Below, piece after piece: positions 23,395 to 35,214 of a stretch of DNA of 64,000 bases. The stretch covers positions 434,001 through 498,000 of the forward strand of contig JACGCN010000017.1 of NCBI GenBank assembly GCA_014905825.1, written 5' to 3'. The notes beneath the pieces were generated by a model, which did not search any database, was not told the DNA's origin, and was given only the letters and a program-made list of their open reading frames with translations. Each line of letters opens with the position of its first letter. Positions within the stretch are counted from its first letter, which is position 1. The DNA comes from Lyophyllum atratum (lineage: Eukaryota; Basidiomycota; Agaricomycetes; Agaricales; Lyophyllaceae). A program made the translations under genes and the position numbers.

Positions 23395-25135
23395 TTACTT
23401 CCGTCTAATGCGGGGTTTGGGAAATACTAGAGGAGCGTTCAACACCGCCCTCTTGACTGCGGCAGCAGAATCTGGCAGTCCCAGGCGTGTACGCTCCCGT
23501 TCACCAAGTACAGTGATTTTGCAGCCTGCCGATGAATGATAAATTAGAAAAACCTGGTTATCTATGAGAATATTCGCCAACGAACCAAGTGACTTGAACA
23601 ACGTGTTCACCCTGGTCGATGCAACTGCGATCAGCGGTGGAGCAGAGAAAGAACTGTTTCAAACGCACTCATTCACTGGCCGGCTCAAATCATGGGCCAC
23701 CACTGTCGTATCAGTAGCGAAGCCGTCCACCTTCAAGCATAGCGCGAACATATACGTCAGGAGCTTCGTCTCCGACGCGGAAGTTGATACAAAACTAAAA
23801 GAATCACGACCTGTAAGCAGATGCAAGCCTAGATTAGATGACAGGATCTTACGTCGTCGAGCCACGGGAGGACTCTGTAAACCTCGAGATCAGACCGTCC
23901 GCCACCACTGCGGGTATTCCAGTCAATTTCTCAGTAAGCTCGTCTCTTGTGAGGCCGCCCTTGGACTTCTGCTCTACAGCTCGACGGAACGCTAGCATCG
24001 CTGAGATGTACAGTACGATTTTTCTGCAAGAGGAAGAAATTAATGCGTGATATAAGAAGCTCAAACATAGAACGAACAAATATTTCTTTCTCCTTTTCGG
24101 TGGTTCGGACTCGCCACCATGACGATCATTAACATGTTGGTTTATCCACGATGACCACTTGTAGTGCAAGAGCGCTAGTCGTTCTTTATCACCTTCCGCC
24201 TGATAAAATGCACTAACGGACAGCGCCTTCCACTCAACCTCTGGGATGATGCCGTGCAGAGGATACGAGTCGTCCGGGTCCACAGCGGCCGCATCGAAGG
24301 GCGGAATGAGCCTGTTCTTGTCTGCCTCTTCTTTCGCTTCCTCTTTTTAGAAAAAGCATAGTTCATGTCAGCCTTGATGATGCGTGAGGCACAGGGGAAG
24401 ATGGCGCACCAGCAGTCATGAGCCCAGCAGCACCCTTGTCAATGCCCTGCTGCAGATGGTCCATGACGCCCTCCATCGCACTGACATCCACGCGATTACG
24501 CTCCTGTGCGCGGATGTTGGCCTTGGCCTTTTTCGTTCCAAACGTCTCGCCGAGCGCCGTCTTCGCCAGCCTGTATTCTTGCTGCATCGGCGCAGGTGCA
24601 GCAGGGATGCTCTTCAAGGCCTTTACGGTTCTTGTCAGGATGAACGGTGATTTCGAGGCCGGGAGCACGCTCAGCGTCGAGGTACGCCGATTGTGCACTG
24701 CTAGGAGATATCTATGCACAGAAGGATAATTTTAGACGAAGATCCACAGGCGATATGGAATGTACAGACTCACCGACACCCAGAGTTGGCTACACTTCGC
24801 GTTTCGGCTTCATTTGAGATAAACTCCACGTTATCTGTTTCGCCGACGACCGTTATGTCCTGCTCATCGATATCCCCATCCTTTTCTGCACGTTTTCCTT
24901 CGTTTTTGGCTTTTTTGTTCGCGTAGCACTGGAAGGCAGTCGAGGGCGGTGCTTGGAGCGCTGGATAGCTTACTATGGTACCGTCGGTCAGGGAATAAAG
25001 CAATCAGTAGCGTGTCAACTCACCAAGAAGAGGTCCGACTGGCCCTGATGTCGGTGTTGACAATTTGAAGACCACGCCCTCTGAGGTTGTTGACTCCCGT
25101 TTCCGCTTTTTAGAGATAGACTTGGCTGTAGACAT
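23395..25135 (-). CDS. RPA49: RNA polymerase I subunit A49 (RPA49 family)
   Basis: The gene encodes roughly 460 residues of the A49 subunit, which with A34.5 forms the TFIIF-like heterodimer of Pol I and promotes rRNA initiation and elongation in the nucleolus. The start at 25135 gives MSTAKSISKKRKRE, a basic nuclear signal. The N-terminal dimerisation part contains YLLAVHNRRTSTLSVLPASK and ALGETFGTKKAKANIRAQER. The C-terminal tandem winged-helix part contains GLTRDELTEKLTGIPAVVAD and VFALCLKV-type sequence (here YMFALCLKVDGFATDT). The last exons need two introns: GTGCGT...GACCAG (57 nt), which gives NEVNTLFKSL, and GTTCGT...CGGCAG (62 nt), which gives GCKITVLG. The protein ends FPKPRIRRK, with the stop at 23397-23395. 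It is divergent from SET2. Confidence 0.9.
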
Positions 25136-25498
25136 TATTTAAGGCGACAATGACCTTGGTAGTCGTGATGTATGGCGTCCGCGAGGCCGAGAAACAGGGT
25201 CCGATGGTGGAAGTGGAACGGAGGAACAAATTTCCGCGATGTTTGCGGCTTCTCATTTGCAGGCCATGTGCACTGACGCCGACCGCGTCTGATAGTTGCC
25301 TTGAAGTCTACTATCCTTCCTACGGTTTCTTGACTTAGTTCCTCCTCGCTGACGCTGTGCTTGCTAAAAAGTCTGACTTTGTAGAGGCACCACCTGCTCG
25401 CGGGACGCAGGCGCGGAACCTGTTATTTAAGCCCCTCAAACCACCTCCGCTGGACGCACAACGCTGTCGAACTATCGCGCTACTGTTCACATACAGCC
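25136..25498. promoter_or_regulatory. Shared divergent promoter RPA49/SET2
   Basis: The 363 bp between the two start codons must hold both core promoters. A TATA-like ttatttaag lies near 25420 on the SET2 side. No other strong motif stands out. Coordinated expression of the two genes is an inference. Confidence 0.5.
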
Positions 25499-28400
25499 AT
25501 GTCTAAGCGTTGGGACGTCAAGAAAGAGGATCCTAGGAGCCCATCACTCGGCCTAAGTGGCAGCATACAGGATCAGGCTAGTTTCCCATTGTCTCCACCA
25601 TCACCAGACATGGCCCAAATGAAGGCAGAGGAACCTCCCAAGAAGGAAGAACGCATGCCGCCACTCGTTCTCTCCACCGACAATGTCCAGCTGGAACCCA
25701 AGGCAGAACACGAGCCATCGCCGTCGCAGTCACCGACGCTCAATGACACCGAGTCCTCATCTCCAAAGTTCAAATTGTCACCTACACCGACCCCTCCACC
25801 CTCGACCACGAACGGAACAGCATCCATGTCGTCGACACCTCCGCCTGCACCTCCTCCAACAGCAGCCTCCAAGAAAGGACAGGCCGCGGCGGTGCAGCTC
25901 ATTGGCGACCTTCCGATTGCTCGGCCTGCGGCCATGGCTACCTTCAACGAGATTCCCGAAAACAACTACCAATTTAAGTCGCTAGGTCGTTCGAGGGAAG
26001 CATTGGAGAGCATGACATGCGATTGTACCTTCGATGCCAGTCAGTATCCCGTTTTTCCTGTTTCATGCGCTCTCTGGGGCTCCTCCTAAGTACAACAATC
26101 TGACTTTCACTATTTTCTCGTTTGAAAAGCTGTCGACGACCCCGACGATGCCTGTGGGCCCGATTCCGACTGTATAAACCGACTAACCCAGGTGGAGTGC
26201 CTCCTCGAAGACTGCCGCTGTCGATCCCACTGCCGGAACCAACGGTGAGCACAGTATTACGTACGCAGCAGGCGTGGCGCCCATCCATTCTCTAATGTAG
26301 GTTCCAAAATCGTGAATATTCGGATATTGAGATCGTGCAGACGGAGATGAAGGGGTTCGGGCTGAGGGCGGAGAGTGACCTGCGCCGGTACGTGATCCAT
26401 CTTGCCGTTTGCCGGTGAAACTGCTAATTCGACGACAGGGATGCGTTCATCTACGAATATGTGGGGGACGTGGTCAACCCCACATCGTTCAAGAAGCGGA
26501 TGCGCGACTATGCGTCAGAGGGAATCGAACATTTTTATTTTATGATGTTGCAGAAGGACGAGGTATGTAGCTAAGAACTCTTCATTTATTCCACTCTTAA
26601 AATGGCACTCCCTCGCCGTCAGTTTATCGATGCGACAAAGAGTGGTGGCATCGGCCGCTTCGCGAACCATAGCTGCAAGCCAAATTGCTATGTTGCCAAA
26701 TGGACGATTGGAAACCACGTTCGGATGGGTATTTTTGCCAAACGGAACATCAAGAAACATGAAGAACTGACCTTCAATTATAATGTTGATCGATATGGGT
26801 ACGTGAGACCGGTTTCTTAGCATGTTAAATCTAACAGAGAGGTTTCATTAGCCATCAAGCACAGACATGCTACTGTGGCGAGCCAAACTGTGTTGGGTAC
26901 ATTGGAGGCAAGACCCAGACGGACGTTGTAACGATGGACGATCTGTATCTCGATGGTGAGGACCTCATCACATTATCCTTGCACGCATCCTCTGAGCTCA
27001 ATTTATTCAGCTCTTGGTATCACCGACGAGGCAGACTTGATGGAACTCAAGGGAAGCAAGAAGAAGAAGGGGAAGAAGATTGATGACCCCGACTTCATGG
27101 TAAGCCCATCGCTATTCCCCCTTGATACGAACCTCTGACGCCTGTCCCTCACCGTAGCCGATATTGAAACCCATCGTGGAGAAGGATGTCCCGAAGGTCG
27201 TACAAGCTATCCGACAGACCCAGAGTCGCAAAGTGTTGTATAAATTGCTCACGCGTATAAAGGTAAGGCTGTTATTTGCAATCTCACATCACCGCAGATA
27301 CTAACTACAGCCAACCTAGATGTCGGATGACCAAGCTGCTCTCAGGCAAATCATGCGACTGCGAGGGTACAGTCTCATGACCAACGTCTTGGACGACCAT
27401 GTCTCCGATGCCGAGCTCATCCAGTTGGTATGTACTTCCAGGCCCAAATTTGATCTCCTCCTCATCAATAGAAACACAGGCTCTCGAGTGCATGTCCACA
27501 TGGCCCTTGGTGAACCGCAACAAAGTGGAGGATTCGCGTGTCATTGTGCCTGTGAAAGCGATTGCGGAGCAAGAAGATGCCGCAAACAAGGACTTGGCGC
27601 AGTCGGCAAGTCTTACTTGGCCCCTCCCTTTCATCTTTGGCTAAGCTCTTCATCTCGCAGCTGATCGATCACTGGGAAACCCTGCCGCTGTACAATCGAA
27701 TACCAAAGCGCGTGAAGAGGGTAAGATAGAGCCTGCGTTATATCTCATGCTAAATGTTCATCTGGAGTGTAGGACGGGGACAACACCGACGACGAGTCTT
27801 CCCCCAGTCATCGACCATCCAACGGCGATGAAGAAGATAACCCGTATCGTCGTCTCAAGCGTATGAAGGAAGCGGACCAACCACTTGTCAACAAACTTAA
27901 GTTTCGAGCAATACTGCCTCCGGCCCGCTATTTTCAGGACAGGGACAGGGTGAAACCGGAGAGAGTGGTGGAGAGGATACGATCGACTCCCCCTCCTCCC
28001 GAGAGAGCTCCTTACAAACCTCTTCCGAGGCATGAATTCTCTCGCGAGTCGATCCAAGCAGTCATCGCTGCCGCTGCAGAGGCAAAGGCGGCAGAGGCGG
28101 CGGCGGCTGAAGCCGCTGCTGTTGAAGCTGCTGCTGCTGCTTTGGTGAAGGCAGAGGCGAGGGCAGCACGTGCGGCGAGTAGTCACCGGAAAAAGACAAA
28201 GCCCCCAAAAAAGGAGCTGACGCAGGAGGAGAAGGAGGCAGGCAAGGAGAAGAGGCTCCTGAAGCTTGTCGGTGCGGTTGTGGTGAAGTCCATGTCCAAG
28301 CACTCGAAGGCGATGGACCACGACTCGTTTAAGAAGCACGCGAAGGAGGTGAGTTCTCGCGACCTAGAGGTGTTGCTTGGGTATATTGATGCATGCTCCT

Positions 28401-29214
28401 TCCTCCACAGCTGACCCAGATCATCGCGGACAAGGAGAAAAAGTCGTCAAGCTACAGGGAAGGGAAGCTGGAAAAGTTCTCGGAGGAGAAGATTGTGAAG
28501 ATCAAAAAGTTCACAAAGGAGTACATCGCCAAGGTCCTGCGGAAACTCGAAAAGTCGGGCGGAAAGCGCCCAAAGCCATCTTCGTCATCTACGTCGCAAA
28601 TGGCTTCACCCTCGTTACAGGAAACACCAAAGTCCATCGAGGGGGCAGATGTGGTTATGGCAGACATGTCCGTTGAGGACCTCGATCTTGGCTTTGGCAG
28701 TGACGGAGACATGGAGGACGACGAGGCGCAAAACGGCGAAGGGGAGGCGTCAGGCTCGAGGAGCCCTATTGAAGAGTCTCCGCCGCCATCGCCGCTTCCA
28801 CAGCTACTTATGGACCTGCCATTCAGAGAAAGGGATTACGTGCGAAACGGCGAAGGGGAGGCGACGAGCTCGAGGAGCCGCGTTAGCCATGTCAGCCATG
28901 TCAGACCGTCCTTATCGCCGTCGCCGCCTCCACAACTACTTATGGACCGGCCATTCAAAGAAATGGATTACATGCGAAACGGCGAAGGGGAGGTGGCAGC
29001 CTCGAGGAGCCATGTTAGCCATCCTAGAGCGTCCTCACCACCATCGCCGCCTGGACAATTACTTATGGACCTGCCATTCAAGGAAACGGACTACATGGAC
29101 ATAGACACCAACTCCTTCCCATACGATGGTGTACAACCGCCTTCAGATCCCCGTCGGCGCGCAAGTTGGGAAACACACAAGCGGCAGAACGGGTTGCCGA
29201 TGTCGACGAGTTGA
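25499..29214 (+). CDS. SET2: SET2 histone H3K36 methyltransferase
   Basis: About 1,050 residues. A Ser/Pro-rich N-terminus is followed by an AWS zinc cluster (MTCDCTF, then [12 protein letters not shown] and [12 protein letters not shown]), a SET domain ([33 protein letters not shown] with the NHSC cofactor motif, [12 protein letters not shown]) and a post-[13 protein letters not shown]. Next comes a TFIIS-N-like helical region ([37 protein letters not shown]), an Ala/Glu-rich helix with about 25 alanines near 28060-28190, and an SRI domain ([19 protein letters not shown] onward). SRI binds the phosphorylated Pol II C-terminal repeat, so methylation follows elongation. Introns are short and all have GT-AG borders (first donor GTCAGT at about 26040). 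No WW domain is visible between SET and SRI, where yeast Set2 has one. The C-terminus carries three tandem copies of a 38-44-aa unit. Confidence 0.93.
28732..29097 (+). repeat. Three tandem coding repeats in SET2 C-terminus
   Basis: Units begin with NGEGE at 28732, 28846 and 28978 (114, 132 and about 120 nt). Each unit has NGEGE + Ser/Arg-rich + Ser/Pro-rich + [12 protein letters not shown] + DY sequence, ending before the next NGEGE or at DYMD. DNA identity between copies is high at both ends and lower in the middle. The copies lie after the SRI domain in a disordered tail. Confidence 0.85.
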
Positions 29215-30501
29215 TGGGGAGGTGCTGGAGGCGGGGGTCATGGTATGCTGTATTTTAATTCCATTAATTTATGGATGGACGCTTTTTTGCGCAATTTTTT
29301 AATCCTTGATAGATGGCTCCCTAAGTTGCTGGGTAACCTCATTATACTTCGGCCTCGAATGCAGTATAACTGTCAGGTATACTTGCGGAACAGTGATTCT
29401 TCAAATTTTGGCTGCCACTGAAGGCTTCCGGATTAAACGCAAACCCTTGTCTGTTGGCCAGAGGTGTTATGGTTGATCGGACACTCTCAGTTACATGGTG
29501 ACGTCCAGTCAATGGATCCGCCGTTCTGGATGCATCACTGCATGCGCCTCCCGCCTTCCGATTTACAGGTGTCGAGGATCCACTGGCAGAGTCTGGCCGA
29601 GACTCTGGCGTGCTTAGATTCAGTTATACTTGATGCCCGGAAGGCCGATGAATGCCTCCGGACGCCTCGAAGGTGACGTTCTCGAGGGCCTTTTGGGAAT
29701 GATTCTCGATATGATCGCACGCTTCACGCTTCACACAACTCGCGCTGGACATCTATAGGATGGCCAGAATACTCTCTAGCAAGGTTCTAGAGATATGGAG
29801 AAGCTCGAAATAGACTTTTCAACGTACTGGCCCAAGCTCAGCGGATATCAAGTTCATGACATTCTTGGCCACTGCTATGCATCCTGCGCATATCCTGCAA
29901 GTATAATTGAGGGCTGACGTATGTCTTAGTATTCGATGTGAGTCCGGACTCCCTGTCACGTTTATTAGCATTACTCTTTCTCGACAGTCCGCTAACTCGA
30001 GGGAGTCCGTGAACTGTTATTGGATGGGTGGTCACAATGTCATAGGAAGATGGGCGTTTCGGGGATATCGGTCGGATTCGTTTGGTAGGGAGGAACAAGA
30101 TCAACTTGAAATCCGGTTCGGACGGACGGCGTATCAAGGACTTTCCCCTTTGGGCGTCATGATCTTTGATCTTTTTGCTGTCAGGATGATTTTGTTACTG
30201 CCTGTAAACACGTCTGGACGAGGTTAAGTAGTTCGGTCACAAGGACTTACAAGAGATCAAACAGCGATGTTTACATCTCACCTCATTTGCAGACGGATAA
30301 AGATCTGCCCTCATCATCCTGACTCGAGCAACTGATGCTTACCACCAGAGCGCTTATTTATGGAGAGCATGTCCTGACTGTCATGCTTCCTTTGGCCGGA
30401 TTTCTGTACGTCAATCTCTTGCGCCATATGTGTTGAGTAGGGAAGCCTCACTCATCTTAGGTGCCAGTTTGTGAGGTCGTACAACCTGACTGAGAAGAAA
30501 C
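29215..30501. other. Intergenic, 1.3 kb
   Basis: No gene is supported. ORFs of 60-106 codons lack motifs and exon structure. The region should contain the SET2 3' end and the promoter of the metallo-beta-lactamase-fold gene. Confidence 0.4.
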
Positions 30502-31374
30502 ATGTTACTTCCACCGGCAAGCAGCGATCAAGCATATTGCAACGTCTCTGCGCTTGAGGCAGGCATAATCGGGCTTCCCCTCAATGAGTACATCGACGCG
30601 CCTGCCGACGTCGTCCTCTTCGCGCCCTCTCTGTCATTCCTTGTCCAACATGCCAAACGGTCTGACAAATTCGTCTTCGACCTCGGCATTCGCAAGGATT
30701 GGCAAAACCTACCCCCTAATGCTATCGCCCTCGATGACGAGAACAACATGGCTCTCGACGTCCGTCAGGACGTCGTCGAGTCTCTCGCCAAAGGCGGACT
30801 CGCGACCACGGATATCGCCACCGTTTGTCTATCACACTGCCACTTCGATCACGTCGGCAACCCGCAGCTATTTCCAACAAGCACCTTCCTCGTAGGTGCA
30901 GCCGCCGCGTCCCTTTTCAACCCCGGCTACCCGGCCAACCCCTCCTCCAATTACCTGTCCAACCTCCTGCCCGCGGACCGCACCACGTATCTGTCCCCGG
31001 ACGACTGGGCGCCTGTCGGCCCATTCCCCCGCTCCCTCGACTTCTACGGAGACGGAAGCCTCTACATAGTTGACGCTGCAGGACACCATCATGGACACCT
31101 CAATCTCCTCGCCCGCACGTCTCCAGATGGCGGATGGCTTCTGATGGCTGGGGATAGTGCTCATCATTGGTCTTTGATGACTGGTGAGAACGAGATAGCT
31201 ACGGCCCATGGATGTGCGCATCTGGATAATGAAGCGGCGGAAGAGCATCTGGCGCGAATCAGGGAGTTCATGAAAGAACCCAGGGTGAGGGTTTTGCTTG
31301 CGCACGACGAACCGTGGTATAAAGAGAATAAGGACGGCCCATCGTTTTGGCCAGGCAAGATAGTATCACTCTAA
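30502..31374 (+). CDS. Metallo-beta-lactamase-fold hydrolase (lactonase-like), copy 1
   Basis: Single-exon gene of 290 residues starting MLLPPASSDQAYCNVSALEA. The metal site is complete: HCHFDH in LSHCHFDHVGN, a later His in AGHHHGHLNLLA, the Asp of GDSAHH, and a distal His in LLAHDEPWY. This is the arrangement of AiiA/GloB-type di-zinc hydrolases, and fungal members are often annotated as N-acyl homoserine lactonase- or cytochrome-type MBL proteins. There is no signal peptide, so it is likely cytosolic. It is clearly paralogous to the gene at 56330-57199: shared blocks include FVFDLGIRKDW, FDFYGDGSLYIV-type sequence and PWYKENK. Substrate unknown; lactone hydrolysis is the most common role in the family. 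Confidence 0.85.
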   Translation: MLLPPASSDQAYCNVSALEAGIIGLPLNEYIDAPADVVLFAPSLSFLVQHAKRSDKFVFDLGIRKDWQNLPPNAIALDDENNMALDVRQDVVESLAKGGLATTDIATVCLSHCHFDHVGNPQLFPTSTFLVGAAAASLFNPGYPANPSSNYLSNLLPADRTTYLSPDDWAPVGPFPRSLDFYGDGSLYIVDAAGHHHGHLNLLARTSPDGGWLLMAGDSAHHWSLMTGENEIATAHGCAHLDNEAAEEHLARIREFMKEPRVRVLLAHDEPWYKENKDGPSFWPGKIVSL

Positions 31375-31608
31375 ACATGGCGAGCTTGAAAATAGCCTTA
31401 ATATCTCGCTGGTAAGAGAGATTTCAGATGGTCCACAATTCGATGGTGTTGGATAAATTATGGCATTATTAGATTGTGAGTATTGACGCTCTTTGATGTC
31501 GTGTACATATGAGTATGTTGTAGTGAATTGATACATGGTGGCGATTATGGTGGTATGCTGTAATGAGATAGTGGCCATGATTTTCGTTAGGGCGTAGAGG
31601 GGATGGCT

Positions 31609-32002
31609 TTAGTATGTGCCTCCCGTTGTCGCGCCTGTCGTGCCTGTCGTTCCTGTCATGCCTGTCGTACCTGTCGTGCCTGTCGTTGTCGCGCCTGCAG
31701 TGCGCCTGCGACCATACCGGCTGCCTGCTCTGCGCGGTCCGAAGCACCTGCAACAGACGATGTCGACGATAATGTCATAGATCGTAACAAGTACCTGGAG
31801 TAAATAGGAATAAGGATGGTGTTGTTATGAAGCGTTACGAATATACGCTTACTGTCGTGATCGCGCTGACAATTGTCTCGATAACATTGGCGATTGCAGA
31901 GATGACAGCGTTGATAGCGCCACCAATTGCAGAGAAGATGGCACCCTTTATAAGAGTAGGTTATTAGACACGGAAGCCTCTATTGCCTATGCTACTCACC
32001 AT
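31609..32002 (-). CDS. Small membrane protein with AI-repeat helix and Thr/Gly tail, 93 aa
   Basis: Three exons on the minus strand: the start codon alone (32002-32000), 31945-31853 and 31794-31609. Introns are 54 nt (GTGAGT...AAAG) and 58 nt (GTAAGC...CTCCAG). The product starts MGAIFSAIGGAINAVISAIA, continues through a second hydrophobic stretch (VLVTIYDIIVDIV) and a CCRC cluster (possible palmitoylation site), then a basic segment (RRAGSRYGRRR) and a tail of TTG tripeptide repeats. This is the look of a small agaricomycete membrane protein family (MGAI-SAIGGAI start, CCRC centre) that I have seen only as uncharacterised. A good TATA box lies 62 bp upstream. Function unknown; the fit of exons and motifs makes the gene model strong. 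Confidence 0.75.
31631..31690 (-). repeat. 9-nt tandem repeat encoding TTG tripeptides
   Basis: About six or seven imperfect copies of a 9-nt unit (plus strand about gcctgtcgt) encode Thr-Thr-Gly repeats of the small membrane protein. One copy has Met in place of Thr. The opposite strand reads as a spurious Cys/Arg/Ala-rich ORF. Confidence 0.8.
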
Positions 32003-32063
32003 TGTGATATGAGTCGTTGCAGTTTATAATGCTAGTGTGAGTCCAGAAAAAGCGCGTTGAAGG

Positions 32064-32071
32064 CTTATATA
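32064..32071 (-). promoter_or_regulatory. TATA box of the 93-aa membrane protein
   Basis: TATATAAG on the minus strand sits 62 bp upstream of the ATG at 32002-32000, at the expected distance for a gene with a short leader. Confidence 0.55.
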
Positions 32072-32711
32072 GTGTTCCAGATCCCGAATGACGAGTACGG
32101 TCTGGAAAAGACGACGTTAATAATAATGATGTCATATTGAAGCGTCACACAATGCGACCAGTAGCTGCACGTGGGTGTGACGACGGTCACGAACCAGTGG
32201 CTTGCTCGTCAACTTCAAGTTCAAGGCTTCAAGCTGCCCCTGGCGGCCGCCTCGATAGCAGCCGATAGCTTCAGAAATCACTCTCCCGTACTCGAGTGCC
32301 TTGACCATAATGGTTCAATTATAGTGCTTCGGCCGATTACCCTGCTCATAAACCTGCTCTTGGCCTACGATGTAGTCATACTCAGGGAATGACGTGCTGG
32401 CAACTCTGCAAGAACATACTCTGACACCATTTTCAGGACGCACCCAATTTCGATTCCAATTCTATCTGACCTCCGTGATCAGCAGGACTCTGGAATGACT
32501 GAAAGGATCAAGAAAGATAACTTTCGTAAGACTACGCCGCTCATTCTCCAAACATCGAAGAAGCTGATCCCCTGACACTCCAGCTGATGTGGTATGCTTC
32601 GAAAGATCACAAGACTCCTCCATATTCTCATCTATTCTTTCTATGTAAGCCGCGATATCAATAGCCGCCCTTCACAGGAATCCAGCATCTCCCGATCCTC
32701 TAGGGTTAAGT
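32072..32711. other. Intergenic, 640 nt
   Basis: No gene is supported. It lies between the promoter of the small membrane protein and the start of the GMC relic and presumably held the GMC promoter. Confidence 0.4.
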
Positions 32712-35177
32712 ATGATCACCACGAATTGTGCCGACTTGGCGAACAAGACCTTTGACTTCGTCATTGCTGGCGGTGGCGTAAGTACTGTCACGGTAGCATG
32801 TTGCTCCGTACGATTTCTTGACAGAAGTATTCAGACGGCTGGTTTGGCCTTGGGAGCGCGGCTTTCCGAAGATCCTTCAGTGACCGTAGCGGTATTGGAG
32901 GCTGGCGATAACACTATGGTGGATCCGATAATCGCAATTCCTAGTCAATACGGCTTAGCCATTGGGAACCCCAAGGTTAGTCCCTGGACGTATGTCCTCC
33001 AGCGTCAAGTAATCGTGCTTCAGTATGATTGGTGCTTTCAAACGACGAGGCAACCACACTCAAACAACCAGCAAATGTTGTGGTCTCGGGGGAAGGGGCT
33101 AGGTGAATCCAACTTCCACATGTCTACTTTGCGGTCTTCTCAGACTTTTTGACGCTCAGGCGGCAGTTCTACTATCAATTTCTGCGCGTGGATCAAACCC
33201 CCTGCAGGTGACGTAGATGCATGGGAAAAACTGGGTAATCCAGGGTGGAACTGGGCGGACTACCTCCGTTACTCAAGGAGAACTGAAAAGTGACGGCGGC
33301 TTATTCTCGTTCTTCCTGGCGTTCTAACAACTTCCTTTTCTTTGCTTCAGTTTCCATCTTCCGGCAAAGGAGCAGACCGATCTATTTCCTCACACGTACG
33401 ACGCTAGTGTTCGGGGCACATCCGGTCCAGTTCAGTAAACCATCCCACCCCATGTCCACACTATTGATACCATGGTGCAAACGACTTTCGCAAACATGGG
33501 GGTCAAGGTTGTTGAAGATCCATATAAGGGAAATGTATGACTGCCATATTCCATCAAGTGCGCTCTGATGGATGCATAGATCAACGGCACTTGGATTGGT
33601 TCTGCAAGCCTAGATCCAAGGACCTGGACCCGATCATCCTCTGCTGCGGCATACCTCGTTCCTTCTCAAGACCGTCCAAATCTAACGGTAAGTTCATTAT
33701 GCAGCAGTCTCCTTTGTATTGAATCGCGCGCAACAGGTGCTTCTACATGCTCTAGTTTCGCGTATCATCTTCGAGAACGACGTTGACTCGGAGAAACGCT
33801 TGACTGCTACAGGGCTTGAATTTATCCATCCGGGAAGCAAATACGTAGTCAATGCACAAAAAGAGGTCATCCTCAGCGCAGGGTATGATGCCCTATTGAC
33901 ATATCGGATCACAACATCTGATGAACAAACCTAGTGCGGTTAAGAGCCCCCAGATCCTTGAGCTATCAGGCATTGGACGCCGTGAGGTGCTATCGAAAAT
34001 CGGGATAGATACAAAAATTGATCTTCCTGGCGTCGGCGAGAACTTGCAGGAACACAGTTTTATCGGGATTTCCTATTAACTCAGTTCATCTATGAAGCAT
34101 GAGACCCTCGACTTACTTCGGGACCCTGAGTACGCCAAGGAGGCGATGCGACTACAGTGCACGTCTTTTCCATCTCTTTTTTTCTTTCATAGTGATATCA
34201 TATTTCCAGCGCCGAGGGAAAAGGCATGATGAGAATGGGGATCACTTCCTATACTTATCTCCCGATCTCAATTGCTAATCCCCCCGGCGCTGCCAATCTC
34301 GTTGCAAAAGCGGAGAAAGAGATCGAAGAATGGAAGAATGCTCCAGACATTGCCCCCGGCGTTAGCGAACAACTCGACATCCAGCTTCAAACCCTACACG
34401 ATGACACGTTGCCAGACTTGGAGATTGTTGCATTTCCGCGCCTGTTTTCGCCAGCCAGTAAGGATGCACTGACACCGTCCATGTCGTGTCCGTCATGATG
34501 ACCACTCTATGTTCTGTGAGCACAGTTACTCCAGTGCCAGGCAAATCATACACCACCCTATTGGGGATCCTGAATCATCCTCTTTCACGCGGAACCGTTG
34601 TACGTCTCTCCTGCCTCACGATATGTTATGCCTCATTGACTCGAATAGCATGCTACAACCAATGATCCACATGACAACCCTGAAATTGATCCTAGATATT
34701 TCTCGAAAGTCTCTGGTATGAATGAGCCCTTCCACGCCGGGATATTATTCTCATGAGCGCACAGATTTAGAACTCCTGGTGCAGACTGTCAAGTATATAA
34801 GGCAGGTGGTCGAAATCGAACCTCTCAAATCTGGAGTCGTGGCAGAGGTAGAGCCTGGACCTAACTGCAAGACCGATGAGCAAATACGAGGTCAGCAGAT
34901 CGTCCTCACCACTGCAGCTGATCTCTCAGTTATAAAGTACTAGATTTCATCAAGGACACAGTCAGTAGCGCTTGGCGTACGTTTTTTTCCCCATATTTTG
35001 GTCGCTTTTTCGGTCATATATCCAATACAATGATGATCTAGATGGCGTTGGGACATGCTCAATGCTTCCCCGAGACAAACAGGGCGTTGTAGACCCGCTC
35101 CTCAAGGTATGTCGAATATGTTGCCGAGTTTTGTATTGATGTCAACTACCGCCAGGTGTATGGCACCACAAACGTCC

Positions 35178-35185
35178 GCGTTGTC
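35178..35185 (+). repeat. Target-site duplication, left copy (GCGTTGTC)
   Basis: GCGTTGTC at 35178-35185 is repeated exactly at 36259-36266 on the other side of the inserted element. Removing the element plus one copy restores the GMC reading frame (NVRVV|DLSIV), which proves the insertion borders. Confidence 0.9.
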
Positions 35186-35214
35186 GGGCCTATAGAAATC
35201 GCCGTGGCACTGCC

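Noticed and set aside
25573..25965. Minus-strand 130-codon ORF with Gly/Asp-rich sequence
   Set aside because: It is the antisense of the Ser/Pro-rich first exon of SET2.
31603..31803. Plus-strand Cys/Arg/Ala-rich ORF
   Set aside because: It is the reverse reading of the Thr-Thr-Gly repeat of the small membrane protein on the minus strand.
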